Below, piece after piece: positions 24,967-34,800 of a stretch of DNA of 62,307 bases. The DNA is taken from assembly GCA_017524595.1 (NCBI GenBank), contig JAFXVI010000085.1:1-62307 (forward strand), in the 5' to 3' direction. Both the position numbers and the translations under genes were made by a program. Source of the stretch: Lachnospiraceae bacterium (GTDB lineage Bacteria > Bacillota > Clostridia > Lachnospirales > Lachnospiraceae). Each line of letters begins with the position of its first letter. Position 1 is the first letter of the stretch. The notes beneath the pieces were generated by a model. That model was not told the DNA's origin. It saw only the letters and a list, made by a program, of their open reading frames with translations, and did not search any database.

Positions 24967-25836
24967 TTATACTTTCTCAGCCATCTTCTTACCCAGAAGA
25001 CCTGTAGGCTTTACTATAAGAACTATTATCAATACGGCAAACACCACCGCATCGCTAAGCTGCGTTGAAATGTAAGCCTTGGCAAATATCTCGATTATAC
25101 CTAACAATATCCCGCCCAGCATGGCACCCGGAATAGAACCTATTCCGCCAAATACTGCGGCAGTAAATGCTTTAATTCCCGGCATGGCCCCGGTTGTCGG
25201 CATAAGAGTAGGATAAGCCGAGCACAGAAGCACTCCGGCTATTGCTGCCAGTCCCGAACCTATCGCAAAAGTCATGGAAATGGTCGCATTAACGTTAATA
25301 CCCATAAGCTGGGCCGCACCCTTATCCTCTGATACTGCACGCATAGCCTTACCGAGCCTGGTACGTGTTGTGAACAACGTAAGTCCTGTCATTATCACTA
25401 TACATGCAATTATCGTCACTATCGCAACAGACGATATCTGAATGTCGCCTATCACGAGATTAGGAAGATCGACCATATTGGGAAAAGCCTTCGGATTTGA
25501 AGACCATATGAGCAATGCTGCATTTTGCAGGAAATACGATACACCGATAGCGGTGATAAGTACTGCAAGAGAGCTTGCATCCCTTAAGGGTTTATATGCA
25601 AGCCTCTCTATAACAATACCAAGCATCGTACATACTATTATTGAGAACAGTACAGACGGAATGACCGGCCATCCCAAATAGGAGGTTGAGCAAAAAGCCA
25701 TATAACCTCCTATCATGATGACATCGCCGTGGGCGAAATTAAGCATCTTGGCTATTCCGTATACCATCGTATATCCAAGAGCTATGATAGCATAAACACT
25801 TCCGAGACTGATCCCGTTTATCAGATATGATAACAT
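24967..25836 (-). CDS. livH: branched-chain amino acid ABC transporter permease LivH
   Basis: Membrane subunit of the Liv importer, 289 residues. It shows the LivH pattern: ISLGSVYAIIALGYTMVYGIAKMLNFAHGDVIMIGGY at the start, GKAMRAVSEDKGAAQLMGINVNATI (coupling loop), and GGIGSIPGAMLGGILLGIIE near the end. It is encoded 26 bases after the binding protein gene and just before livM in the same operon. Confidence 0.95.
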   Translation of the reverse strand: MLSYLINGISLGSVYAIIALGYTMVYGIAKMLNFAHGDVIMIGGYMAFCSTSYLGWPVIPSVLFSIIVCTMLGIVIERLAYKPLRDASSLAVLITAIGVSYFLQNAALLIWSSNPKAFPNMVDLPNLVIGDIQISSVAIVTIIACIVIMTGLTLFTTRTRLGKAMRAVSEDKGAAQLMGINVNATISMTFAIGSGLAAIAGVLLCSAYPTLMPTTGAMPGIKAFTAAVFGGIGSIPGAMLGGILLGIIEIFAKAYISTQLSDAVVFAVLIIVLIVKPTGLLGKKMAEKV

Positions 25837-25862
25837 AATTACTCCCGTTAACAGACTAAGGA

Positions 25863-27101
25863 TTAAAGACCTACATATACTCCGTCTTTGATTACAACTG
25901 CCTTGGGTGCCTTGTTAACCTCACCGTTTGCGGTCCATGTCATACCTTCTCCTGTAATACCGTCAACAGAGAAGTTAGAATCAGAGAATACTGATATCAG
26001 TATATTGCATATCTCTTCGTTTGACTTATCAGTTACGTCAAGACCGCCATTCTTATCAGCATAGTACTTAAGCGCCTCGTAAATAGCGTAAGGACAGTCA
26101 TATCCGTCTGCGGCAAACTGGATCGGAACTTCTTTAAAGCTGTCCTGATACTTCTTAACAAAGTTGACTGTCTTTTCATCCTTGGCATCAGCTGAGAAAG
26201 GAGTAAGGAGCATAACGCCCTCTGCAAGCTTCGTATCGAAGCCCTCAAGTCCGAGGATACCGTCCATACCGTCCACGCCAAACATGGGAACTTTATATCC
26301 CATAGAATCAGCCTGCTGAAGTATCAGTGATGCCGGTGTGTAGTAAATAGGAAGGAATATAAGATCTGCGCCCGCATCCTTCGCATCGGTAAGCTGTACA
26401 GAGAAATCATTGGCCGTATCATCGGTAAATGTTGTTGTAGATACAACCTCAAGACCCACCTCAGATGCCTTGGTTGAAAATGTCTGATATATTCCCGTTG
26501 AATATACATCCGAATTGTTATATATGATAGCTATCTTGCTTCCAAGATTGTTGTCCTTGATATACTGCGCTGATGCTGAACCCTGGTTAGGATCCGAGAA
26601 GCACAGCTGGAAGATATTGTCGCCCTGTTCTGTAACAGATGTAGCAGAAGCTGAAGGTGTAAGCATGAACATGCGATCATTATTTCCCTCTGCTGCAACA
26701 GCTACACAGGGAGTAGTGGTTACACATCCTACGATTGCCTGTACCTTCCAGTCCTTAAGCTTGTTATAAGCATTTACTGACTTCTCTGCATCATGCTCAT
26801 CATCTTCAGGCTGATATTCCATCTTAAAATCACCGCTTATAGCATTGATCTCATCAACTGCTATCTGTGTTCCGTTATTAACTGCATTACCATATAATGC
26901 TGCTGCACCAGTAAGAGGTCCGATCATACCGATCTTAAGTGTACCTGTAAGAGAACCTGATCCGCTGCCTCCTTCTGATGAAGCCGCAGTTGCTTCTGAT
27001 CCAGATGCATCAGCCGGTGCTGCTGCGCCTGTCCCACCACAGGCTGTCAAAGAACATACCATTGCTGCCGCCATTAATAAAGCCAAAAGTCTCTTTTTCA
27101 T
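25863..27101 (-). CDS. livK: branched-chain amino acid ABC transporter substrate-binding lipoprotein
   Basis: Extracellular binding protein of 412 residues. The signal peptide ends in SLTACGG, a lipobox, followed by an Ala/Ser/Gly linker (ASGSEATAASSEGGSGSGS). The mature domain is a Leu/Ile/Val-binding (periplasmic type I) fold: LKIGMIGPLTGAAALYGNAV, the ligand loops GCVTTTPCVAVAAEGN and MLTPSASATSVTE, and AADGYDCPYAIYEALKY. Strong SD (AGGAGG) and a consensus promoter about 50 bases upstream. First gene of the liv operon. Confidence 0.95.
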   Translation of the reverse strand: MKKRLLALLMAAAMVCSLTACGGTGAAAPADASGSEATAASSEGGSGSGSLTGTLKIGMIGPLTGAAALYGNAVNNGTQIAVDEINAISGDFKMEYQPEDDEHDAEKSVNAYNKLKDWKVQAIVGCVTTTPCVAVAAEGNNDRMFMLTPSASATSVTEQGDNIFQLCFSDPNQGSASAQYIKDNNLGSKIAIIYNNSDVYSTGIYQTFSTKASEVGLEVVSTTTFTDDTANDFSVQLTDAKDAGADLIFLPIYYTPASLILQQADSMGYKVPMFGVDGMDGILGLEGFDTKLAEGVMLLTPFSADAKDEKTVNFVKKYQDSFKEVPIQFAADGYDCPYAIYEALKYYADKNGGLDVTDKSNEEICNILISVFSDSNFSVDGITGEGMTWTANGEVNKAPKAVVIKDGVYVGL

Positions 27102-27152
27102 ATTTTTCCTCCTCTAAAATCAATAATATATGTTTCCACAAATATTCACTAA

Positions 27153-27182
27153 ATTATAATGTCATCACGGTAACGTTGTCAA
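27153..27182 (-). promoter_or_regulatory. livKHMGF operon promoter
   Basis: Minus-strand -35 TTGACA (27177-27182), 18-bp spacer, -10 TATAAT (27153-27158). It lies after the terminator of the riboswitch RNA, so liv is transcribed on its own. Confidence 0.85.
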
Positions 27183-27233
27183 GTATTTGGGGGAGCAGAG
27201 CGCATTCAGATTGCAGAAATTACGGACACCAAA

Positions 27234-27259
27234 ACAGCCGGAGTGGGAGTCCCGGCTGT
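27234..27259 (-). terminator. terminator of the c-di-GMP riboswitch transcript
   Basis: Eight-bp GC-rich stem ACAGCCGG/CCGGCTGT with a 10-base loop; TTTTGG follows on the minus strand. It separates the riboswitch RNA from the liv promoter. Confidence 0.65.
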
Positions 27260-27355
27260 CTTGTTGTAACATGTATTGTTATAGGATGATAAGATTTCAT
27301 CTCATATTGGTCAATTTGCGACATATCGAACCTTACTGAACCGGCAGCTCCACTC

Positions 27356-27417
27356 TCCTAAATCAAGGTCAAGCTTCTGCCCCCTCCCCGGCTCCTGCCC
27401 TCCTAAGTCAAGGTCAA
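27356..27417 (-). repeat. 45-nt-spaced direct repeat within the riboswitch RNA
   Basis: TTGACCTTGACTTAGGA (27401-27417) recurs as TTGACCTTGATTTAGGA (27356-27372), 17 bases with one difference, 45 nt apart. Each copy is followed by a G-rich segment ending in CCGG, so a whole hairpin module may be duplicated. Confidence 0.7.
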
Positions 27418-27492
27418 ACATTTACCGGTTACTCATCCGGGTCCGGCAACTGGCTATCTTCTCTCTAGCCCAGTCTCACCGCTTCCGCGTTT

Positions 27493-27558
27493 TCAACCAC
27501 CCACACCATCCCGACTTCGTCGACCCATGGCATCTGGTCTTATGCTCACCGCCTGCAT
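27493..27558 (-). CDS. possible 21-residue peptide in the riboswitch RNA
   Basis: ATG at 27556-27558 with AGGAGG four bases upstream opens 21 codons, MQAVSIRPDAMG then RRSRDGVGG and TGA. The peptide is basic in the middle and glycine rich at the end, with no membrane segment. It is the only frame in this RNA with a good ribosome binding site. It may be a real small protein, a leader peptide or a chance feature of purine-rich RNA. Confidence 0.4.
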   Translation of the reverse strand: MQAVSIRPDAMGRRSRDGVGG

Positions 27559-27644
27559 TTCTCCTCCTACCTCTCGCTGACAACCATCCGCCGGCGCTCT
27601 CAACACCCGCTTCCCTTCACCATCGACTTACCCTTTTGGGAACT

Positions 27645-27741
27645 TATTCGGACGATCCTGCATCAGTACCTGCATCGACTGCGGCTATCGGATTAGACCC
27701 TATAGCTTTGCGTCCTTACCTTTCGATAAGTTTGCCAATAT
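27645..27741 (-). promoter_or_regulatory. c-di-GMP-I riboswitch (GEMM) aptamer
   Basis: On the minus strand GGCAAAC, a stem CTTATC closed by a GAAA tetraloop, GGTAAG, then GGACGCAAAGC and GGGTCTAA occur in the exact order of class I c-di-GMP riboswitches; GGACGCAAAGC is the ligand-binding core and GGGTCTAA the tetraloop-receptor side. TATTGG and CCGAATA can close P1. The second domain is longer than usual: 10-30 extra bases with a repeated GATGCAGG (near 27656 and 27669) separate ATAGCC from the closing CAGG...CCGAA. Ligand identity follows from the family; the response (on or off) is unknown. Confidence 0.93.
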
Positions 27742-27761
27742 TCAATTCATCTTATGGTTCA

Positions 27762-27789
27762 ATTATAACAGTTTTTCTTTATATGTCAA
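27762..27789 (-). promoter_or_regulatory. promoter of the c-di-GMP riboswitch RNA
   Basis: Minus-strand -35 TTGACA (27784-27789), 16-bp spacer, -10 TATAAT (27762-27767), about 20 bases before the aptamer. Both hexamers are perfect, so the unit should be strongly transcribed and then controlled by the riboswitch. Confidence 0.85.
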
Positions 27790-27951
27790 CGCTTTTTATC
27801 ACATTTTTGCCAAAAAATGACATTTTGTTGACTTTGCATATAAATGTATCTCGGAAGAAACAATTAACGCTCTTCTTTTGTAGGTTTTATACAATACATA
27901 TCTTTAAAACATATATTTACAACTTCATAAAACCCGGATCATAAAGGATGA

Positions 27952-28761
27952 TCAATACAGATATCTGTCAACAAAGATACCGTGTACAAAAAATCTCTGC
28001 TTCTGGGCTCCGGTACCCGAACATGTCACCAGCGTGATAGAATTGTTTTCTTCATTCGGTTTTGCTTCGCAGTCCGCCATCGATCTGTCCATTGCTTCCC
28101 TGAAATACTGACGGTACTCCTTCAGATTCTGTGCCGAATGATACATAACGCTTTCTTTTTCATCTATGTAATATGAATATATCTGATATCTGTATATACC
28201 GTCTCTCATAAACATATAAATATACGGATCGTTCTTCACAAGTGATGGATCCCGGCGCAGCTTGCGCAGGTTACCAAACATCGTGCCGTTCTTCATGGCA
28301 TGTCCGTACACAAAAGTATTGAACATGGTAAGGTCAGCCTTATCCTGGCAGTCTATGAATATGCATCCCGCGAAATTCGGCTTGTGTTCAAAGGTATTAT
28401 GAAGATAGTATTCATTATCGGTTCCCTGAACTACCGGATAACTTATATTGACAGAACTGACATACAGCCAACCGATATAATCGCGGTTTTTCTTATAGAG
28501 ACCATCGTAATCTATCTCCATATCCGGAAAATCATTCCTGTTATAATTCCTTTTAAATTCCCTTGTCTCCTCCTCAGGCTCTGTAGACTGATCCGAAACT
28601 CCATCCGTCTGACCTTCAGCGGTGCCGACAAAACTTTCAAGCTGTGAGTATTCCTCTTCCGCCTTCCTGTATTCGATATATGTAGTGACCACCATCACCG
28701 CCGCAGTTATCATGCCTGCCAGGGCAACAACTATGATCAGTATCCTTACCTTATTACTCAT
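27952..28761 (-). CDS. class B sortase
   Basis: Membrane-anchored transpeptidase of 269 residues that joins secreted proteins to the wall or to each other. One N-terminal membrane helix (ILIIVVALAGMITAAVMVVT) is followed by an acidic linker and the catalytic domain: His154 in VYGHAMKNGTMFGNL, Cys247 in TLVTCSGTG and Arg255 in QKQRFFVHG. The long insertion with a helix between the His and Cys blocks (NLKEYRQYFREAMDRSM) marks class B. The ATG at 28759-28761 has AAGGAG upstream; earlier in-frame starts lie within or before the terminator of the adhesin gene, so they are rejected. Its likely substrates are the two giant proteins upstream. Confidence 0.93.
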   Translation of the reverse strand: MSNKVRILIIVVALAGMITAAVMVVTTYIEYRKAEEEYSQLESFVGTAEGQTDGVSDQSTEPEEETREFKRNYNRNDFPDMEIDYDGLYKKNRDYIGWLYVSSVNISYPVVQGTDNEYYLHNTFEHKPNFAGCIFIDCQDKADLTMFNTFVYGHAMKNGTMFGNLRKLRRDPSLVKNDPYIYMFMRDGIYRYQIYSYYIDEKESVMYHSAQNLKEYRQYFREAMDRSMADCEAKPNEENNSITLVTCSGTGAQKQRFFVHGIFVDRYLY

Positions 28762-28776
28762 CCTGCTCCTTTTATC

Positions 28777-28812
28777 AAAATGCCGGCCGGGCTTATTCCC
28801 GACCGGCATTTT
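28777..28812 (-). terminator. terminator between giant adhesin 1 and sortase
   Basis: Fifteen-base arms (AAAATGCCGGTCGGG / CCCGGCCGGCATTTT on the minus strand) with one mismatch and a six-base loop, ending in TTTT. The sortase gene begins 16 bases later, so it is expressed by read-through or weakly from its own promoter. Confidence 0.85.
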
Positions 28813-28837
28813 AATCTGCATTTCATTTCCTATAATA

Positions 28838-31800
28838 TTATGCTTTCTTTCTCTTCCTGTCAACAAGCAGCCATATTATCGTTCCGATACATGCCATAAA
28901 TACTGCAAGCCACAGGGCTATGGCACTTATGTCTCCCGTTGCAGGAACTACCCTTGCTCCAAGAACGCCTCTCTTCGGTGTACTTCTTACTCCGAGTACT
29001 CCTGAAGCCTTCTCTGCCAAAGGTCTCCTCTCACCCAGCACTCCACCTTCCGGAGTCTTTGTATTAGCAATAGTACCAAGGCTTATCTCCGTTGTTCCCG
29101 CATTGTCTGCATTGATCGTGAAGGTGTATACCAGCGGATCACCGGTAATGTCACGGTTGATCTCGTATCCATCCGGTGCCTTTGTTTCAAGGAAGTAATA
29201 ATCATCCCAAGGCAGATCTTCTGCATATATTCTACCTTCACTGTCTGATGTATAGGTCCCGTATCTGTAATATGCATCCGAGAATATCGTACTTGCTGCC
29301 GCCTGTCCTGCTGTCCTCGGCGTTTTGCTGTACAGTTCGAATACAGCACCCTCAAGAGTCATGCTACCGTCCTCATTCGTCTTTACGAGTAATACAGCAC
29401 CCTTCTTCCTTGTATTAACATAGCTTACTGTCACGGCAGCATCCTTATCAGCTATGGTGAAGCTTACTGTCTCGCGGCTCAATTCGTAACCCTCAGGCGC
29501 CGATATCTCCTTGAAGTAATATGCACCATACGGAAGTTTGTCTACCTTAAGTTCTCCTGAAGATGCAACCACGAAATCCTGCGTTCCGGTTCCCGTCTCG
29601 CTGTAGATATAATCACCCGTGCTGCCCGTTGCCCTTACAGGCATTCCGTCAGGACCATACAGATTAAATACCGCTCCGGAAAGCTTCTCACGTGTTTCAG
29701 AATCAAGTTTCGTAAGAACCACTGAACCTATCATCGGATCATCCAGCATCTCTATCTTCTGCTCTACTCCGTCAGTATTAACCCTGAAAGTTACAGGATC
29801 TGCCACTACATATCCTCTGGGTGCCGAAACCTCTGTGAGTGTATACTCAGCTCCCATTTCAAGACCCTCGATATAGTGAGGTGTATTTGTCGAGGTCCAT
29901 CTCTCTACCTCTGCCTTGGTGTCGTTCTTTGCAAGGCTTAATACCGCTCCCGGAAGCTCTTTGCGATCCGTGGCATCCAACTTACTTATCCTTACCTTGC
30001 TTGGCGTATTGGTAAAGTCATTTCCGTTCTGTACCGAAATGTATCCGGGTATCGCCAGCTCTTCAACCCTGTAACTTATCTCCCTGCCGTTAGCATCATA
30101 TCTGGGCAGCTGCTTGCGCCCTCTGGTACCGAATTCATACGTGGATCTGGTATTAGGTATTATGTAGGTATCTACAAGCTCATTCTTTCTGCCTGTCGAA
30201 TCGCTTGCATACAGATTAACGGTTACCGAAGGTCTCCTGCCGGAATCACCTGCATCATTCCAGAACTTCCTGCCGCTTATCTCAATATATTCCTGCTTAT
30301 AACGGTTAGTTACGGTTATCTCCGCCGTTTCGCCTGTAATGACCATATCCTTTCCGTTATTATCAATGGTCACATCATAGTCCGCTGCTCCTGCTTCCCT
30401 GACCTCATATATAAACTTGTGTCCGTCAGCTGAAGCCTTATCATCGCCTTCATCCATGCCCCAGCCAAGGTTGTGCTCATACAGAGGGCCAAAGCTGAAT
30501 GTATAGTCCTCGTTAAGCCCGGTCTCCTTATACAGAACACCGTCGCGGAACAGCTGCATTGTTATTTCGGGTCTCTTTACTCCTTCAGGATCGATCCATA
30601 CCTTCACACCCTTGATGTAGAACGGATTCTCTTTAGGTGTATTAACAATATTAACCTCGCGTCCGATATAAACGATGCTGCAGTCGTAACTCTCATTTCC
30701 TGTCTCTTCCACCGTATATGCATATTCATTTCCGGTAGTAAGATCGTATCTCGGAAGATCTCTGAACTCAAACGTGGCCTTGCCGTTTGTCTCCTTTGCT
30801 CCGTTTGCTATCGATACGCTCTCTTCCCTGCCATCGCCGTCTATATCGACGCGTTTACCATTCTGAAGCAGCCATATCGTTATATCAGCATACTGCTCAT
30901 CAGCGATATTTCCATCCTTATCTTTCTTAAGTATGAATGTCTTGGTACCCTTAAGGTTTACCTCCTCCTGATTAAGCATATTCTCAATCAAAACTTCATA
31001 CAGCACTTCCATACCGTTTTCGGTCCTGGTCATTTCAAGTTCCTGCTGCGTATACTGTCCTGCAGCTTCATCACTCATGACCTCAACGACTTTGTATGTA
31101 TATTCATAATTCTCTCCACCCAGACTCTTGTATCTCTCAAGATTTCCGAATGCGAAGCTGGTAGCTCCGTTCTTAAGAACCAGGCTCCTGTACGGAGTCT
31201 CATCCATCACTCCCTTGACTTTTGAATCCCTGTACAGCTCCATTGTGATCTCAGGATATGTATAATCGCCGGCCACATTACCTTCGCTGTCCTTAGGTGA
31301 GATCCATATCTCGTCTCCGTAAACATTCGTTGTGCCTTCCTTATAGTCATACATCGACTCCTCGCGGATGACACCGCTATCACTCCTTACGCAGGCTCCG
31401 TCAATGTTTATCTCAACATCGGGTGCTGTCATATAACCCGCAGGTGCTTTTGCCTCATGCAGTGTATACTTACCTGCCGGAAGGAGAACAGGCTTAACTT
31501 CCGCATATCCGGCAGCCTCTGTCGCATCAATATTTCTTATCGAGAACAGCACCGGCTTATCAGCGGATGTCCACTCGGCCACCTTCGTTCCTTCAGCGTT
31601 ATACAGCTCAAGATCCGCTCCCGCAAGATACGAACCATTTGCTATATCCTTCTTGGAAAGTCTGATCTCAAGAGGCTTATCCCGCATCACTACAGGTGAA
31701 GGTGACTGCTTACCCTTATCATCTATAGTAAATGTAACGTCCCCTGCCAGAGCATAACCTGCCGGTGCAGAAATCTCTTTAAGCGTATAGCTCTTACCTG

Positions 31801-34800
31801 TTTCAAGCTTCACATTATAGATAACATTATATTTTTCGTATGTAGCCTTCTCATCTGCGGAAAGCATATCCCCGGATACCAGTGAAGTGATGAGCGTCTG
31901 CTTCTTTGATGACATGAAATCAGCCATAACCTTTCCGCTTGCGTCAACTATCTGAAGCCTTGCCGCAGGAAGCTCATCCTCTCCGGTTACTGACTTCTTG
32001 GAGATCAGCACCTTAACAACATCATCATATACCGTTATACTCTGTGTTACCTTGCCGTCTGCATCTGTCTTCTCAAATTCACTGTAGTCCTTAACCGTGA
32101 ACTCAAGATCATCCGCCTTCACATAACCGGTAGGAGTTTTGGTCTCCACTACCTTATACTTCTTTCCGACCTGAAGCAGACCGTAATTAATCAGCACGGC
32201 GCCGTTCTTAGGCGATATCCATGTAAATATCTGATTCTGAGAGCCTGATGCAATTTCGTAGAGCGCCAATCCTGCCCCTTCTACATAATCCTGCTCACCT
32301 CCGGTCAGACGTTTTTTACTGATCTCAACCCTGATAGGACGGTCATACATGGTAAGTTCTGACGTATTTCCTGATGCACTGACCCTGCTGTCAGCATCCG
32401 CACTTGAAGATTTGCTGTGGATTATCTGCAGCTTTCCGTTCTTATCAACCTTAAAGGAAATAGGCTCAGCCGTATAATATCCCTTCGGCGGATCGGTCTC
32501 CACCAGAGTATATTCATGGTCTGTCTCAAGTGCCGTGGTAACGGTATGCGGCTTACCTGTGCTTGACCATGACTCGATCACATTATCCCCGTCCTTGATA
32601 CGAAGCTGTGCTCCTGCAAGTTCCTTGGATGTTCCCAGTTCTTTTTTGGAAATTGCTATATTAAGCGGTGCATCCTCCATCACTATGGTCGTGCCGTTTC
32701 CGCTTCCCTTAACCATCGCATCAGTCTTAATGCTTCCATCATCATTAACAGTAAATATGATATCTTCTGTCAGTGCGAAACCGGCCGGTGCCATATCCTC
32801 ATGGATCACATAAGTCCTGCCCTGTACTACTCCGGCAGTCTTATCACCTACTTCTATCAGCTTAGCCTTCGTTCCGCTGATCCATCTGACAATGGGCTCG
32901 CCCTTCAGCTTACCCTTATCATCAGCTTCATACAGCTCCATGGAAGCACCATTAAGCTCCTCAACACCTCCTACTTCACGCTTGGAAATGAATACCTTCA
33001 GAGTATCATCACTCATCTGGCAGACAAGCGGAGTTACTGAAGATGCACTAACTGTGATTCCGTCAATCCTCTGCTTGTTTGTAACATCGGCTCCTTCAGG
33101 AGGAAGAGCATAACCCTTAGGTGCACGAATTTCCCTGAAATAATATGTACCCCACCCAAGATTGTCTATAACCAGTCTGTCGCCCTTTACATACTCAGCT
33201 ACCTTATCGCTTTCCATAAACAGCTTATCGTCCTTATATAGTTCGAATGCGGCATCTGCTACACTGAGCTTCTTCTGGCTTCCGTTTACATTCTTACCAA
33301 GCTTGATAAGTTCAATGCTGCCCTTCCTTCTCTCATTCGGGACAGTCTTGACTTCTGTGAGCGTACCATCCTTATATACAGGCACATATTTCTGCTGCTC
33401 ATCTTTGGATGTCTTATCATCGGCAGTTATAGTAAATGTATATCTGCTGGTATCTGCTATATAGCCTTTCTCTTCAGCTGATTTTGCATCCTCAAGGAAA
33501 TAATACGAGCCCATCGGCATGTTCTTAACAGACACGATACCGTTCTCATCACTGATCGTATAAGTGAATGGATCCTTATCATTATCTTCGGCAAATACGT
33601 TAAACCGTATTCCCTGTATTATCTCCTGCGTATACGGATCAACCTTCACGAACTTGGCTGCAGCCCTTACTTCTGAATTGACAAATCTGATCTTAACAGG
33701 ATCCTCGACCGGCCTGCTTTCGTCTATCGTAAATGCGGGTTTTAAGTCACTTACACTGTAACTTACTCCTGCGGGCACGCTCAACTCCTCAAAGTGGTAG
33801 CTGCCATAGCCAAGCCTTCCTATAGTTTCTGCACTTATGATGCCATCTTTATTAGTAGTATACCGTCCATGCTCCTGACCCGTTGTATCGTTTACAAGCG
33901 CGAAACTGATGCCTTCAAGGGAATCAGGCTGTTCTCCGTCAAACACCTTAAGGAGACTCACATAACCATAACCCTTCTTATTCCAGACAGTGGTACGCTG
34001 AGGCTGTATGAACTCACCTGAAGCATCTGTCTTACTCTCATCAATGGTAAGGATCTCGCTCTTTACTTCATCTGCCTCAGTTACTTTCTCATAACCCACA
34101 GGTTCTTTAGTCTCTTTGAAGTAATAATCACCCCACTCAACATCATCTACAGTTATCTTACCCTCGCTGTTTGTACGGAATACACCCCCGACAGCCTTAT
34201 GAGCAACAGATACATCTATATCTTTATTCTCTCCAACCTTGAACAGCTTAAATTCAGCACCTTCAAGTTCTTTTCCGGTCTCTGCATCCTTCTTTGTAAG
34301 TTCAAGTGTACCCGTAAGAGGTGAGTTGATGATAGTTCCAAGATCCAATGTCTCTGAAACATTTTTCGCGTTGATCTCAAACGGGATCAACTTGTCATTG
34401 ATAATCTCATACCCTTTAGGGGCCGTGGTCTCTTTAAGGTAATACGTATCCCATGGAAGATCCGTAATATTTAATATACCGTTACTGTCAGTGTAATATA
34501 CGCCATACACATACAACCCCTTGTTTAATATAGTCTCCAGTATCTGACCCGGCTTAGTTGTTTTGGTTGCGTATAGAGTAAACTCCGCACCTTCAAGTGG
34601 CTTGTTGTTTTTATCTGTCTTCTCAAGGATCACCGAACCCTTCTTGGGTGTGTTGTAAACAACACTCTTGCCCTTATCTACATAACCCAATGTTACGATC
34701 TGCTTATCATCCTTGATATCAAAACTCAGCTCGCCCTTATAAGGCTCATAACCTACCGGTACGATCTCATTGAAATAGTATTCCCCGCAATAAAGCGGTC

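Larger units (their letters stand above)
27234..27755 (-). ncRNA. c-di-GMP-controlled long structured RNA of unknown function
   Basis: A self-contained unit on the minus strand: consensus promoter, c-di-GMP-I aptamer, about 400 nt more and a terminator, with no conventional gene inside. Beyond the aptamer the RNA is unusually G and purine rich for this genome and full of short pairings (CCC-AAAA-GGG at 27631-27640; GTCGAC-GAAGTC; CCGG-rich segments near 27430-27470 and 27340-27400). Only one small ORF has a good SD. It does not read into liv, which has its own promoter, and it points away from the sortase/adhesin genes. It could be a regulatory or catalytic RNA, a small-peptide messenger, or a decayed mobile element. 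I do not recognise the class. Confidence 0.7.

Noticed and set aside
27645-27789. c-di-GMP riboswitch as regulator of the sortase/adhesin genes
   Set aside because: It is on the same strand but downstream of them, with its own promoter pointing away; it cannot control them in cis.
30473-31225. 250-codon plus-strand open frame inside giant adhesin 1
   Set aside because: It lies wholly antisense to the repeat array, its translation is Leu/Ile/Cys/Arg-rich without any family motif, and many similar frames run along both giant genes; an effect of codon bias.
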